Assembly: GCF_025291715.1 (NCBI RefSeq)
Contig: NZ_JAMBIZ010000005.1
Coordinates: 1 to 64,000, forward strand
Length of the DNA stretch: 64,000 bases
Origin: Metasolibacillus sp.
GTDB taxonomy: Bacteria > Bacillota > Bacilli > Bacillales_A > Planococcaceae
Reading direction: 5' to 3'
The position numbers were made by a program, and so were the translations under genes. Every line of letters begins with the position of its first letter. Positions within the stretch are counted from its first letter, which is position 1. The notes beneath the pieces are model-generated. The model saw only the letters and a program-made list of their open reading frames with translations. It was not told where the DNA came from and ran no database searches. Positions 17,593 to 26,649 of this stretch are shown one piece after another.

Positions 17593-17623
17593 TTGTCGGG
17601 CAAAGCTTTGCCCGACAATTTTT
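17593..17623 (+). terminator. Terminator after ftsY
   Basis: A perfect 26-bp palindrome (17593-17618; arms TTGTCGGGCAAAG / CTTTGCCCGACAA) is followed by a T-rich tail. Confidence 0.9.
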
Positions 17624-17672
17624 GTGATTATTTATAAGGAAAAAATTAAATTTACTAGTTCAAAAGTAATGA

Positions 17673-17734
17673 TTTGCCCAACTAATCGCTAAATTCGCCC
17701 ATTAAATATTAAATTTGTCCAACTCAAATAAAAG
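17673..17734. repeat. Three imperfect ~20-bp direct repeats upstream of ylxM
   Basis: Three units starting near 17673, 17694 and 17714 share TTTGCCCAACTAA / TTCGCCCATTAA / TTTGTCCAACTCA, each followed by an A/T-rich run. The 20-21 base period corresponds to two DNA turns, as in arrays of protein-binding sites. They end about 35 bases upstream of the ylxM promoter. Confidence 0.45.
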
Positions 17735-17768
17735 TAGCGATAGATTGGCTGATATAAAGGGATTTCCC

Positions 17769-17797
17769 TTGACGGACTATAGGAAACGTCATATGAT
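17769..17797 (+). promoter_or_regulatory. Sigma-A promoter of ylxM-ffh
   Basis: TTGACG (17769-17774), 17 bases, TATGAT (17792-17797), located 33 bases before the ylxM start. This is the best sigma-A match in the window. Confidence 0.75.
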
Positions 17798-17829
17798 ACA
17801 AGAGAGAAATTATGAATGGAGAGAGTAAA

Positions 17830-18162
17830 ATGCTATTGGAAAAAACGACACGCATGAATTTTCTCTTCGACTTTTATCAAGCATTATTAACGGATAAACA
17901 GCGCAGCTATATGGAGCTATATTATTTAGACGACCATTCATTAGGAGAAATTGCAGAATCCTATGAAGTATCACGTCAAGCGGTTTACGATAATATACGT
18001 CGCACAGAAGCGATGCTTGAAGAATATGAGGATAAGTTACAGTTGTTGGAGAAGTTCCAACAACGTCAACGAGTGCTTGAGCAGCTAACAGCGGCGCTAC
18101 AGCAAGATGCAGCGCTGGAAGAGCAATTAGCACTTATTGAGCAACTGAAAGAAGTAGAGTAG
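17830..18162 (+). CDS. ylxM: SRP-associated HTH protein YlxM
   Basis: The 110-residue UPF0122 family protein is encoded just upstream of ffh in most Bacillales and modulates SRP/FtsY function. The helix-turn-helix segment [23 protein letters not shown] (a sigma-region-4-like fold) lies at about residues 33-55, followed by a coiled, Gln/Glu-rich C-terminus. I use the ATG at 17830, 6 bases after GGAGAG, because it matches the family start [16 protein letters not shown]; an in-frame ATG at 17812 precedes that ribosome site. ffh starts 13 bases downstream. Confidence 0.93.
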   Translation: MLLEKTTRMNFLFDFYQALLTDKQRSYMELYYLDDHSLGEIAESYEVSRQAVYDNIRRTEAMLEEYEDKLQLLEKFQQRQRVLEQLTAALQQDAALEEQLALIEQLKEVE

Positions 18163-18175
18163 GGGGCAACAGCGA

Positions 18176-19534
18176 ATGGCATTTGAAGGATTAGCAGAAC
18201 GGCTCCAAGGAACGATTCAAAAGATTACAGGTAAAGGGAAAGTAACGGAGCAAGACGTAAAAGAAATGATGCGCGAAGTCCGTATGGCATTAATTGAGGC
18301 GGACGTTAACTTAAAAGTTGTAAAAGAATTTGTGAAAAAAGTCAGCGAGCGCGCAGTTGGCTCAGAAGTAATGAAAAGCTTAACACCAGGTCAGCAAGTT
18401 ATTAAAATCGTACAAGATGAATTAACAGAGTTAATGGGCGGGGAGCAAAGCCCGATTAAATTTAATTCAAGACCGCCAACTGTTATTATGATGGTCGGCT
18501 TGCAAGGTGCTGGTAAAACGACAACGACAGGGAAGCTCGCCAACGTTTTACGCAAAAAATACAACCGTAAGCCTTTGTTGGTGGCGGCTGACGTTTATCG
18601 TCCAGCAGCGGTACAACAGCTTGAAACATTAGGAAAGCAACTGGCATTACCTGTCTTTTCTTTAGGTACAGATATTTCCCCTGTGGAAATTGCGCGTCAA
18701 GCATTAGCGCATGCTAAAGAAGAGCATTTGGATGTTGTGATCATCGATACAGCAGGTCGTCTACATATCGATGAAGCCTTGATGCAGGAATTAAAGGATA
18801 TTCGCGCATTAAAAGAGCCAGATGAAGTCTTTTTAGTTGTGGATGCCATGACAGGGCAAGATGCAGTCAATGTTGCAGAAAGCTTTAATGAGGCTGTTGG
18901 TATTACTGGCGTTGTTTTAACAAAGCTTGATGGTGACACGCGTGGTGGTGCGGCATTGTCAATTCGTGCTGTCACACAAAAGCCAATCAAATTTGTCGGT
19001 ATGGGTGAAAAGATGGATGCATTAGAGTCATTCCATCCAGAGCGTATGGCAAGCCGTATTTTAGGCATGGGTGATGTGTTATCATTAATTGAAAAAGCAC
19101 AGGCAAATGTTGATATGGAAAAGGCGAAGGAGCTTGAAGAGAAATTTTTAACGCAAAGCTTTACATTTGATGATTTCATTGAGCAAATTCAAGCATTGAA
19201 AAAAATGGGGCCGCTTGATGAATTATTGAAAATGATTCCTGGTATGAACAAAATGAAGGGTATGGATAATGTAAAGGTCGATGAGAAGCAAATGGGACGC
19301 ATTGAGGCAATTATTTACTCGATGACACCAGCTGAAAAAACCAACCCTGAAATTATTAATTCAAGCCGTAAAAAGCGTATTGCACAAGGGTCAGGGACGT
19401 CCATTCAAGAAGTCAATCGCTTGTTAAAGCAATTTGAAGATATGAAAAAAATGATGAAGCAAATGACTGGTATGAGCTCTGGAAAAGGCAAGAAAAAGAT
19501 GAAATTACCTGGCTTAGACTCATTATTTAAATAA
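18176..19534 (+). CDS. ffh: Signal recognition particle GTPase Ffh
   Basis: The 452-residue protein binds 4.5S/6S scRNA and signal sequences on ribosomes. It has an N domain, a G domain (QGAGKTTTTGKLA, DVYRPAAVQQL, DTAGRLHID, TKLDGDTRGG), and a methionine-rich M domain (about 300-440) with FDDFIEQIQALKKMGPLDELLKMIPGM. The C-terminal tail is rich in Met/Lys. It forms an operon with ylxM. Confidence 0.97.
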   Translation: MAFEGLAERLQGTIQKITGKGKVTEQDVKEMMREVRMALIEADVNLKVVKEFVKKVSERAVGSEVMKSLTPGQQVIKIVQDELTELMGGEQSPIKFNSRPPTVIMMVGLQGAGKTTTTGKLANVLRKKYNRKPLLVAADVYRPAAVQQLETLGKQLALPVFSLGTDISPVEIARQALAHAKEEHLDVVIIDTAGRLHIDEALMQELKDIRALKEPDEVFLVVDAMTGQDAVNVAESFNEAVGITGVVLTKLDGDTRGGAALSIRAVTQKPIKFVGMGEKMDALESFHPERMASRILGMGDVLSLIEKAQANVDMEKAKELEEKFLTQSFTFDDFIEQIQALKKMGPLDELLKMIPGMNKMKGMDNVKVDEKQMGRIEAIIYSMTPAEKTNPEIINSSRKKRIAQGSGTSIQEVNRLLKQFEDMKKMMKQMTGMSSGKGKKKMKLPGLDSLFK

Positions 19535-19560
19535 AATTTTTAGGTGTTAAGAAAAAACAC

Positions 19561-19589
19561 TTTACAAACAACACAATCATTGATAATAT
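19561..19589 (+). promoter_or_regulatory. Promoter of rpsP operon
   Basis: TTTACA (19561-19566), 17 bases, TAATAT (19584-19589), about 40 bases before the rpsP start. Confidence 0.6.
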
Positions 19590-19627
19590 ACTATCTTGTG
19601 TGAAACTTATTCGGAGGTGCTTTGAAA

Positions 19628-19900
19628 ATGGCAGTTAAAATTCGCTTAAAACGTATGGGAGCTAAAAAATCTCCTTTCTATCGTATCGTAGTAGCTGACG
19701 CTCGTTCACCACGTGACGGCCGTCAAATTGAAACAGTAGGTACTTACAACCCACTTACAACACCAGCTACAGTAGCAATCGATGAAGAGAAAGCTCTTAA
19801 ATGGTTAGCTGATGGCGCAAAACCATCTGATACTGTTCGTAACTTGTTCTCAGAACAAGGCATTATGGAGAAATTCCATAACCAAAAATTCAGTAAATAA
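19628..19900 (+). CDS. rpsP: 30S ribosomal protein S16
   Basis: The 90-residue ribosomal protein starts [28 protein letters not shown], the family signature. The ATG at 19628 follows CGGAGGTG; the TTG six bases upstream is inside the leader. S16 is an early assembly protein of the 30S 5' domain. It is cotranscribed with khpA, which begins 16 bases downstream. Confidence 0.98.
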   Translation: MAVKIRLKRMGAKKSPFYRIVVADARSPRDGRQIETVGTYNPLTTPATVAIDEEKALKWLADGAKPSDTVRNLFSEQGIMEKFHNQKFSK

Positions 19901-19916
19901 TCTGAGGTGACGTTAT

Positions 19917-20153
19917 ATGCAGCAACTGATTGAAACAATCGTTAAACCGTTAGTCGATTACCCAGAGGACGTTCGTATTGAGACGGACGAAAATGCAAAT
20001 CGAATTGTTTATAAGCTTTTTGTTCATCCAGAGGATCGAGGAAAAGTCATAGGCAAGCAAGGTCGTGTCGCAAAGGCGATTCGAACAATTGTTTATTCAG
20101 CGGCGAGCAGTCATCGTCAGAAAAAGACTTACGTCGATATATTGGATGATTAA
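19917..20153 (+). CDS. khpA: KH-domain RNA-binding protein KhpA (YlqC)
   Basis: The 78-residue single KH domain has the conserved HPEDRGKVIGKQGRVAKAIRT (GxxG loop IGKQGR). KhpA pairs with KhpB (Jag) in other Gram-positives and affects cell elongation and RNA metabolism. The start at 19917 follows TGAGGTGA. In B. subtilis ylqD lies between this gene and rimM; here that place holds a terminator and a palindromic repeat instead. Confidence 0.95.
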   Translation: MQQLIETIVKPLVDYPEDVRIETDENANRIVYKLFVHPEDRGKVIGKQGRVAKAIRTIVYSAASSHRQKKTYVDILDD

Positions 20154-20155
20154 AA

Positions 20156-20208
20156 GACGGCTGTCAGAAAAGCAGGGTGCACCCTATCTTTTCCGACAGT
20201 CGTTTTTT
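20156..20208 (+). terminator. Terminator after khpA
   Basis: A long stem (ACGGCTGTCAGAAAAG against TCTTTTCCGACAGTCGT, with an inner GGGTGCACCC) is followed by TTTTTT at 20203-20208. Confidence 0.92.
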
Positions 20209-20249
20209 CGTATTCAACAAGCTATTTTTTGTTATAATAAAGTGAACCT

Positions 20250-20383
20250 TCAATCAGTGGAGGTTTCCTCATCCCCACTGATTGGTAGTTTCACCAATCG
20301 GGTTTTTACAGGCTGTTGATCCCCCACTTAAACCTCTCCATTTTATCTGATGTTTTGAAGTGGGGGTCTTACAGCCTGTTAAT
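20250..20383. repeat. Palindromic non-coding element between khpA and rimM (PATE/MITE-like)
   Basis: Two strong hairpins occur in 130 bases. The first has arms CAATCAGTGG (20251-20260) and CCACTGATTG (20275-20284), with a minor ATTGG/CCAAT stem after it. The second is long, with outer arms AGGCTGT (20310-20316) and ACAGCCT (20371-20377) and inner arms ATCCCCCACTT (20319-20329) and AAGTGGGGGT (20358-20367). There is no coding potential. It resembles subterminal palindromes of IS200/IS605-type elements or a small non-autonomous derivative, and occupies the place of ylqD. A regulatory RNA leader for rimM-trmD is an alternative. Confidence 0.5.
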
Positions 20384-20423
20384 ACGGGATAAATGAAGAT
20401 GATGATATAAGAGGTGTACAAAA

Positions 20424-20939
20424 ATGGAATGGTTTAATGTAGGGCGTATCGTCAATACGCATGGGATTCGCGGTGAAGTTCGCGTCATTTCAACGACGGA
20501 TTTTGAGGATGCGCGCTTTGCTATAGGTAGCAAGCTAGCAGCTTTCAAAAAAGATGATAAGCGCCCAATTTGGGTGACAGTCGAAAATATGCGTCGCCAT
20601 AAAAACTTTATTTTATTAACATTTGAAGGCATGCACAATATTAATTTAGTGGAACCGTTTAAAGAAGGATTACTAAAAGTGACGATGGATCAGCTAGCAG
20701 AAGATGAACTTGAAGAAAATGAATATTATTACTTTGAAATTAAAGATTGTGAAGTCTTTTCAGAAGAAGGCGAGCGCATTGGCGTTATTACAGATATTTT
20801 GCAAACAGGAGCTAATGATGTATGGGAAGTAAAGGGTGCTAAAAAAATGCATTATATTCCTTATATCGAGGACGTTGTCAAAGAAATTGATGTAGATAAT
20901 AAAAAAATTACAATCCATGTAATGGAAGGCTTATTATGA
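20424..20939 (+). CDS. rimM: 16S rRNA processing protein RimM
   Basis: The 171-residue protein assists maturation of the 30S head and binds S19. The N-terminal RimM domain starts [21 protein letters not shown] (about residues 1-90). The C-terminal PRC-barrel covers about 95-170 ([21 protein letters not shown] and [17 protein letters not shown]). The start follows AGAGGTG. The trmD ATG overlaps its stop. Confidence 0.97.
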   Translation: MEWFNVGRIVNTHGIRGEVRVISTTDFEDARFAIGSKLAAFKKDDKRPIWVTVENMRRHKNFILLTFEGMHNINLVEPFKEGLLKVTMDQLAEDELEENEYYYFEIKDCEVFSEEGERIGVITDILQTGANDVWEVKGAKKMHYIPYIEDVVKEIDVDNKKITIHVMEGLL

Positions 20940-21667
20940 TGAATATCCATGTGTTAAGCCTGTTTCCAGAAATGTTTGAGGGTGTGTTTAACGCGTCAAT
21001 TTTGAAAAAGGCACAGGAAAAAGAGGCTGTTACATTAGCTGTATCGGATATTCGCAATTTTAGCGATAATCGTCATAAACAAGTAGACGACTATCCATAT
21101 GGCGGTGGCGCAGGTATGGTATTGAAGCCAGAGCCGATGTTTCAGGCTGTTGAAGCTATTACAGCAGGACGCAAGCCTCGCATCATTTTAATGTGTCCTC
21201 AAGGTGAGCGCTTCACGCAAAAAAAGGCGGAGGAGCTAGCACAGGAAGAAGAGCTTGTATTTTTGTGTGGGCATTATGAAGGCTATGATGAACGCATACG
21301 TGAACATCTCGTAACGGATGAAATATCGATTGGTGATTTTGTGCTAACAGGCGGGGAGTTACCCGCAATGACGGTAATTGATGCCATTGTGCGTCTGTTG
21401 CCAGGTGTGTTAGGTAAAGAGGACTCTCACATACAGGACTCCTTTTCAACAGGCCTATTAGAGCATCCACACTACACGCGCCCAGCCGATTTTAGAGGAA
21501 TGAAAGTGCCTGAAGTATTAACGTCAGGCAATCATGCAAAAATCGATGAATGGCGTGAGGAGCAATCTTTAAAGCGCACATTGTTGCGCCGTCCTGATTT
21601 ATTAGATGCTATGGAATTAACACCGAAGCAGCAAAAAGTAGTCGAAAAATTAAAGAATGAAATGTAA
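20936..21667 (+). CDS. trmD: tRNA (guanine37-N1)-methyltransferase
   Basis: The 243-residue SPOUT-class enzyme adds the m1G37 methyl group to tRNAs next to the anticodon. Knot-forming S-adenosylmethionine-binding segments are [14 protein letters not shown]-like ([13 protein letters not shown]) and [16 protein letters not shown]. The [17 protein letters not shown] motif is also conserved. Two ATGs (20936, 20939) overlap the rimM stop; either could serve. It precedes the separate rplS unit. Confidence 0.97.
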   Translation: MMNIHVLSLFPEMFEGVFNASILKKAQEKEAVTLAVSDIRNFSDNRHKQVDDYPYGGGAGMVLKPEPMFQAVEAITAGRKPRIILMCPQGERFTQKKAEELAQEEELVFLCGHYEGYDERIREHLVTDEISIGDFVLTGGELPAMTVIDAIVRLLPGVLGKEDSHIQDSFSTGLLEHPHYTRPADFRGMKVPEVLTSGNHAKIDEWREEQSLKRTLLRRPDLLDAMELTPKQQKVVEKLKNEM

Positions 21668-21678
21668 AGTAAAAAAGC

Positions 21679-21707
21679 TTGCAACTCTATTTTATTTATG
21701 ATAATAT
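21679..21707 (+). promoter_or_regulatory. Promoter of rplS
   Basis: TTGCAA (21679-21684), 17 bases, TAATAT (21702-21707), just upstream of the structured rplS leader. Confidence 0.6.
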
Positions 21708-21713
21708 TCAATC

Positions 21714-21795
21714 TGTGCTTTTATGTAAGCACTGAATTACGGTGTTCCGCTGTGGCCTAAAATGAGCGTGCATGAGCATCTGTCCAAGGAGAGAA
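21714..21795 (+). ncRNA. Ribosomal protein L19 leader (cis-regulatory RNA)
   Basis: The 5' untranslated region of rplS contains ACGGTGTTCCGCTGT and paired segments (TGCTTT..GTAAGCA and GCGTGCATGAGCATC) before AAGGAG. Location and core sequence match the L19 leader known from Firmicutes, in which L19 is thought to bind its own mRNA and repress translation. Identified from memory of the motif, not by a covariance search. Confidence 0.6.
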
Positions 21796-21799
21796 AACA

Positions 21800-22144
21800 A
21801 TGTCAAACATTATTACAGAAATCACAAAAGAACAACTTCGTTCAGATTTACCTTCATTCCGTCCTGGTGACACAGTAAAGGTACACGTAAAAGTTGTTGA
21901 GGGTACACGTGAGCGTATCCAGTTATTCGAAGGTGTAGTTATTAAACGTCGTGGTGGCGGAATTAGCGAAACTTTCACAGTTCGTAAAATTTCTTACGGT
22001 GTAGGTGTTGAACGTACTTTCCCAGTACACACACCAAAAATCGCTAAATTAGAAGTTTCTCGTCGCGGTAAAGTACGTCGTGCGAAACTTTACTACCTAC
22101 GTGAATTACGTGGTAAAAAAGCTCGTATTAAAGAACGTCGCTAA
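21800..22144 (+). CDS. rplS: 50S ribosomal protein L19
   Basis: The 114-residue protein lies at the 30S-50S interface (bridges near h44). It is full length with the conserved VFEGVV-type stretch ([20 protein letters not shown]), [11 protein letters not shown] and the basic C-terminus [17 protein letters not shown]. The ribosome site AAGGAG (21786-21791) is part of the L19 leader, giving a route for autogenous control. It is followed by its own terminator. Confidence 0.98.
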   Translation: MSNIITEITKEQLRSDLPSFRPGDTVKVHVKVVEGTRERIQLFEGVVIKRRGGGISETFTVRKISYGVGVERTFPVHTPKIAKLEVSRRGKVRRAKLYYLRELRGKKARIKERR

Positions 22145-22161
22145 TATTTATTTCAAGGAAG

Positions 22162-22188
22162 GGGCTTGTGATGACAAGCTCTTTTTCT
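22162..22188 (+). terminator. Terminator after rplS
   Basis: GGGCTTGT (22162-22169) pairs with ACAAGCTC (22174-22181) around GATG, then TTTTTCTTT. Confidence 0.9.
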
Positions 22189-22271
22189 TTGTCTTAAGAA
22201 GTAGGTTGTTCTTTTGCTTGTCGCTACAATTTCGTATACAATGGTAATGAAAGAACGAGGGGGATATTCGC

Positions 22272-22832
22272 TTGGAACAAACAAAAAAAGAAAAAAATGA
22301 GCTCTTTGAATGGGCGAAGGCGTTACTCATCGCATTTGCTGTTGCAGCTATCATTCGTTATTTTTTATTTACACCAATCGTTGTAGATGGAGATTCGATG
22401 ATGCCAACCCTTGAAAATGGCGATCGCATGATTGTGAATAAGATAGGTTATAAAATCGGTAGCCCTGATCGTTTTGATATTGTTGTATTCCATGCACCAG
22501 AGCAAAAAGATTATATAAAACGCGTGATTGGATTGCCAGGTGATCATGTAGAATATAAGGATGATCAGCTCTATATTAACGGTGAACCAATTGATGAGCC
22601 TTACTTAGACCAATATAAAGCAGAAATTGTAGATGGTAATTTAACAGGTAATTTTAAACTACAAGACATTGTACAAACAGATGTAATTCCAGAAGGTTAT
22701 GTTTTTGTCATGGGTGATAATCGTCGCTTTAGCAAAGATAGCCGTCATATCGGTCTTGTAGATCAAAAAGAAATTATCGGAAATACAAATCTTATCTTTT
22801 GGCCAGTAAGTGACATAAAGATAGTGAAATAA
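22272..22832 (+). CDS. Type I signal peptidase
   Basis: The 186-residue membrane protease has one N-terminal transmembrane anchor (about residues 14-34). The Ser/Lys dyad is in DGDSMMPTL (S42) and KRVIGLPGD (K83), with MGDNRRFSKDSR (box E) near the C-terminus. It cleaves Sec signal peptides on the outer face of the membrane, for example of the M23 protein in this window. The start is TTG 22272, preceded by GAGGGGG; no in-frame ATG exists near the N-terminus. This sip gene lies between rplS and rbgA, as in several Bacillales. Confidence 0.93.
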   Translation: MEQTKKEKNELFEWAKALLIAFAVAAIIRYFLFTPIVVDGDSMMPTLENGDRMIVNKIGYKIGSPDRFDIVVFHAPEQKDYIKRVIGLPGDHVEYKDDQLYINGEPIDEPYLDQYKAEIVDGNLTGNFKLQDIVQTDVIPEGYVFVMGDNRRFSKDSRHIGLVDQKEIIGNTNLIFWPVSDIKIVK

Positions 22833-22840
22833 TAGGCTAA

Positions 22841-22874
22841 GGGGGCGTCTAAAAAATTAAAGACGCCCCCTTTT
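22841..22874 (+). terminator. Terminator after signal peptidase gene
   Basis: GGGGGCGTCT (22841-22850) pairs with AGACGCCCCC (22861-22870), followed by TTTT. Confidence 0.88.
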
Positions 22875-22892
22875 AAATAGGAGGATTTGGTT

Positions 22893-23768
22893 GTGACAAT
22901 TCAATGGTTTCCAGGGCATATGGCGAAGGCACGCCGAGAAGTGTCAGAAAATTTAAAGCTTGTAGATATCGTGTTTGAGCTAGTGGATGCAAGACTTCCG
23001 CTATCATCACGCAACCCGATGATTGACCAAGTCATTCATCAAAAACCAAGGCTGCTTATTTTAAATAAACAAGATATGGCAGATGAAGCTGAAACACGCA
23101 AATGGCTGCACTATTTTGAAGAGCAAGGGCAGAAAGCAGTAGCGATTAATTCACTTGAAGGCAAAGGTCTACAGGCTGTCACAAAGGCAGCACAAGCAAT
23201 TTTAGCAGATAAATGGGCACGTATGAAGGCAAAAGGTATGAAACCCCGTGCTATTCGTGCAATGATTGTCGGCATTCCGAATGTAGGGAAATCAACATTA
23301 ATTAATCGCTTAGCGAAAAAAAATATCGCAAAAACAGGCAATACACCAGGTGTTACGAAGGCACAGCAATGGATTAAAGTTGCAAAAGAATTAGAATTAC
23401 TCGATACACCAGGCATTTTATGGCCGAAATTCGAGGACCAAGAAATTGGCTATAAGCTTGCTTTGACAGGTGCGATTAAAGACACAATTACGAATATGGA
23501 AGACTTAGCTGTATATGGCTTACGTTTCTTATCACTACACTACCCAGCACGAATGGAAGAGCGTTACAAATTAACTTTTGTCCATGATGACTTAGTGGAA
23601 ACATTCGACCATATCGGTAAGCTTCGACGTGTCTTTGGGCAAGGTGGAGAAATTGACTATGATCAAGTAGCAGAGCTTATTGTACGTGATATTCGCAGTC
23701 AGCATTTAGGAAAGCTGACATTTGATTTTGTAGCTGAAGAATTAGAAAAAGAAGCCTTAACAAAATAA
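22893..23768 (+). CDS. rbgA: Ribosome biogenesis GTPase RbgA (YlqF)
   Basis: The 291-residue circularly permuted GTPase is required for late 50S assembly. The order of motifs shows the permutation: G4 LNKQD comes before G1 [14 protein letters not shown] and G3 DTPGI. The N-terminal [14 protein letters not shown] is the family signature. I choose GTG 22893, 8 bases after AGGAGG; the in-frame TTG at 22887 is only 2 bases from it. A terminator follows. Confidence 0.96.
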   Translation: MTIQWFPGHMAKARREVSENLKLVDIVFELVDARLPLSSRNPMIDQVIHQKPRLLILNKQDMADEAETRKWLHYFEEQGQKAVAINSLEGKGLQAVTKAAQAILADKWARMKAKGMKPRAIRAMIVGIPNVGKSTLINRLAKKNIAKTGNTPGVTKAQQWIKVAKELELLDTPGILWPKFEDQEIGYKLALTGAIKDTITNMEDLAVYGLRFLSLHYPARMEERYKLTFVHDDLVETFDHIGKLRRVFGQGGEIDYDQVAELIVRDIRSQHLGKLTFDFVAEELEKEALTK

Positions 23769-23772
23769 AAAA

Positions 23773-23826
23773 AATAAAGCTGTATGGACAATAGATTAAC
23801 AAGCTATGTCTATACAGCTATTTATT
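23773..23826 (+). terminator. Terminator after rbgA
   Basis: AGCTGTATGGACA (starting 23778) pairs with TGTCTATACAGCT (ending 23819), flanked by A-rich and T-rich runs. It could act in both directions. Confidence 0.8.
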
Positions 23827-23996
23827 TAAGCATGAACTATTGATACAGCTTCATTTTATCACTCTCTATCAATTAAGCTCTGACATCCACCAAATGCTTT
23901 CAGTAGAAGTGGGCATTTTCTGCCGAATTCTGATAAATGGAAATAAAAATGGCGCAAAACAAGCCGATATAGGTAATAGAGATGAGGTTATATAAG

Positions 23997-24752
23997 ATGC
24001 AAACGATAAAAGAAATTGCAGCAGCTTTGAAAGCTGCAACACAATATGAGGCTTGGATGGAGGAAATCCAGCAAGATGAGCGCACAGGTGTACAAAAGGC
24101 ATGGCAGCAATTTTTAAAACGCATGGACAAAAAGCAAAAGCTACAGCAAGAGCATGAGGCTAAAATTGCTTTTGATGCACAGTTTGGTCAGCTAGTAGCA
24201 GGTGTTGATGAGGCAGGGCGCGGACCATTAGCAGGTCCTGTTGTGACGGCGGCTGTTATCTTACCTGAAAACTGTCAAGCATTGCTAGGCTTAAATGATT
24301 CAAAGCAATTGTCTAAGGAAGCGAGAGAGTATATGTGTACGCTTGTGAAGAAGCACGCACTTAGCTACAGCATTCATTTTCAAAGTGCAAAAATAATTGA
24401 TGAACTTAATATATACGAGGCGACGAAGCAATCGATGGCGACCAGTGTGGAAACATTAAAAATCAAACCTAATTTTGTTATAGTAGATGCAATGACATTG
24501 CCGATTAAAATTCCACAGCAGTCTATCATAAAAGGTGATGCAAAAAGCTTAGCGATAGCAGCAGCCTCTATTTTAGCAAAAACAGCACGTGATCAATATA
24601 TGGAGGAGCTTGCACAACAGTTCCCACAATACGGCTTTGAACAGCATGCAGGCTATGGAACGAAGCAGCATTTAGAGGCACTTTCAGCATATGGGCCTAC
24701 GTTGCACCATCGAGCAAGCTTTGAGCCAATCAAATCTATGATGAAGGGGTGA
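23997..24752 (+). CDS. rnhB: Ribonuclease HII
   Basis: The 251-residue enzyme removes ribonucleotides from DNA and RNA from RNA:DNA hybrids. Catalytic acids sit in GVDEAGRGPLAGPVV (D-E at about 70), LNDSKQLS and VDAMTLP. It has the N-terminal extension (about 65 residues, Lys/Gln-rich) typical of Bacillus RNase HII. The ATG at 23997 fits the family start and follows GATGAGG; an in-frame ATG at 23982 is possible. ylqG starts 4 bases downstream. Confidence 0.94.
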   Translation: MQTIKEIAAALKAATQYEAWMEEIQQDERTGVQKAWQQFLKRMDKKQKLQQEHEAKIAFDAQFGQLVAGVDEAGRGPLAGPVVTAAVILPENCQALLGLNDSKQLSKEAREYMCTLVKKHALSYSIHFQSAKIIDELNIYEATKQSMATSVETLKIKPNFVIVDAMTLPIKIPQQSIIKGDAKSLAIAAASILAKTARDQYMEELAQQFPQYGFEQHAGYGTKQHLEALSAYGPTLHHRASFEPIKSMMKG

Positions 24753-24756
24753 TTGC

Positions 24757-26649
24757 ATGACATCTACATCATTTAATCCAATTACAACGCAAGCTCAAGC
24801 GCAAGTTATGACAGCAAATCAGCCGCTTACATTAAAGCAAGGACAAATATTTCATGGCACAATTAAGCAGCTTTACCCAGATCAAATGGCAGAAATACAA
24901 GTTGGTAATAATAAATTAGTTGCAAAATTAGAGGTGCCGTTAAAGGTCGGGGATGCACACTTCTTTCAAGTGACGAATACGGTAGGGGCACAAGCGGAAT
25001 TAAAGGTCGTCTCTAATCCAATGTCGGCAACCTTGACACCAGCACAGCAAATGACACAGCTTTTAGAAGCGATGAATTTGCCAAAAACAGCAGATATGCA
25101 ACAGGTGTTAGGTCATTTTATGAAGCAGCAAATGCCCATTTCAAGAGAGCAGTTGATACAGGCGGAGCAATGGATGAAAAGCTTGCCTGAAGGGATTTCG
25201 AAGCAAGATGCTCTCCTCGCAATACAGCGCATGGTGGAATACAAAATGCCCTTTACCAATCAAGTATTTCAAGCGTTAGTACAAGGAGCAAAAACAGATG
25301 GTATGTCCACAGCCCTGCAAAATTTATTGCAGCAATTAGCAGCTACAATAGGTGGCAATGAGCAATTAAAATCCTCTATTATAGGGCAGCTTCAATCGCT
25401 TGCTAAGCCGTTTGATGCAGAGCTTGGTGGAATGATGCTTGGTAAAGCAGTGCAGCTACTAAGTGATTCAGCATCGAATGTTAGTGAGCGGTTACAAGCA
25501 TTGCAGTTGCTAAAGCAGGCAGGAGTAGTACCACAAAATGCAACATTAGCTAATTGGCAAGGACAGCAAGCGCAAGGACAAGCACCCGCAAATAGCGCAG
25601 GACAGCTTATCGCACAAATACTGCAAGCTAGACCAGAGCAAAGTAGTGCTATTGTAGAGCAAGCACGTGCCTTTATCGCAAATGATACGCTATTAACGAC
25701 AACACAAAAGGAGCACTTACAGCAGCTTGTTGAACGCTTTTCACAGCTACCTCAAAGCAAGCAGACACTCACAGCATTTGGACAGCAACTGCAAACGGAA
25801 CTATTAAAAGCCTATGCCAATAACACAGCAACACAGCAATTTACGATGAATGAGCATGGCTTATCAGCAAAAGAACAAATTTTATCCATGCTAAAGCCTG
25901 AGCTGACGGCACATCAACAGGACACATTGCTGAAAAATATTGTACAAGAAGCTAAAAATATACCACAGCCTGCGATTCAATCACAGCTAACACAGGCAGA
26001 TGCACAGCTTCAATCGAGCATGGACAGCAAGGCAGTGGAACAAGCAATGAAAACCGTATTAAAAGGATTAGGGATAAGTTATGAGGCAACGCTGCAAAAT
26101 AAAGCGGTAGATATGCAAGCTGTTGCAGGACAGCTAAAGCCACAGTTATTAGCACTGATTCAAGATATGACAACACCACCTGCACTACGTGACGCTGCTG
26201 AAACGGTGATGGCACGTATGAATGGTATGCAGTTGTTATCAGGTGAAAATGGGCATCAGCATCAGCTCGTTATGCAAGTACCGTTAGAATTTTTCGGTAA
26301 AAAAATGGATGCCACTTTGCAGTGGAATGGTCGCATGAAAGAAGATGGCAAAATTGATGCCAACTATGCGCGAGTTCTTTTCTATTTGCATATGGAGTCT
26401 TTGCAAGAAACAGTTATCGATATGCAAGTGCAAAATCGTGTTGTTACAGTAACACTTTTTAACGATAATGAAGGATTGGCACCATTAGCAGAGCCATTAA
26501 AAAAATCGTTGAAGGAAGGCTTGTTAAGCAAGGATTATCAATTATCAGCTGTCTTTATTAAGCAATTTGAAAGCTCAGTACAACAACAAAGCGACCGCCC
26601 TATATCAGAACAAGCAGAGGAGCATAGCGGGGTGGATATTCGCGTATGA
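24757..26649 (+). CDS. ylqG: YlqG-like protein with FliK-type C-terminal region
   Basis: The 630-residue Gln/Ala-rich cytosolic protein has no signal peptide or membrane segments. The first about 85 residues form a compact beta-rich block, the middle (about 90-470) is low-complexity and helical, and the C-terminus (about 500-605, HQLVMQVPLEFFGKKMDATLQWNG...) resembles the hook-length-control (Flg_hook) domain by pattern. Its 3' end overlaps ylqH, an FlhB C-domain homologue. FliK and FlhB-C are exactly the partners that switch flagellar export specificity, so the pair may be an orphan export-control module. Function is unproven in any species I know. Confidence 0.7.
   Translation: MTSTSFNPITTQAQAQVMTANQPLTLKQGQIFHGTIKQLYPDQMAEIQVGNNKLVAKLEVPLKVGDAHFFQVTNTVGAQAELKVVSNPMSATLTPAQQMTQLLEAMNLPKTADMQQVLGHFMKQQMPISREQLIQAEQWMKSLPEGISKQDALLAIQRMVEYKMPFTNQVFQALVQGAKTDGMSTALQNLLQQLAATIGGNEQLKSSIIGQLQSLAKPFDAELGGMMLGKAVQLLSDSASNVSERLQALQLLKQAGVVPQNATLANWQGQQAQGQAPANSAGQLIAQILQARPEQSSAIVEQARAFIANDTLLTTTQKEHLQQLVERFSQLPQSKQTLTAFGQQLQTELLKAYANNTATQQFTMNEHGLSAKEQILSMLKPELTAHQQDTLLKNIVQEAKNIPQPAIQSQLTQADAQLQSSMDSKAVEQAMKTVLKGLGISYEATLQNKAVDMQAVAGQLKPQLLALIQDMTTPPALRDAAETVMARMNGMQLLSGENGHQHQLVMQVPLEFFGKKMDATLQWNGRMKEDGKIDANYARVLFYLHMESLQETVIDMQVQNRVVTVTLFNDNEGLAPLAEPLKKSLKEGLLSKDYQLSAVFIKQFESSVQQQSDRPISEQAEEHSGVDIRV

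Noticed and set aside
20065-20319. 84-codon plus-strand frame crossing the khpA end and its terminator
   Set aside because: It reads through a strong terminator and a palindromic repeat; out of frame with khpA and no plausible start.
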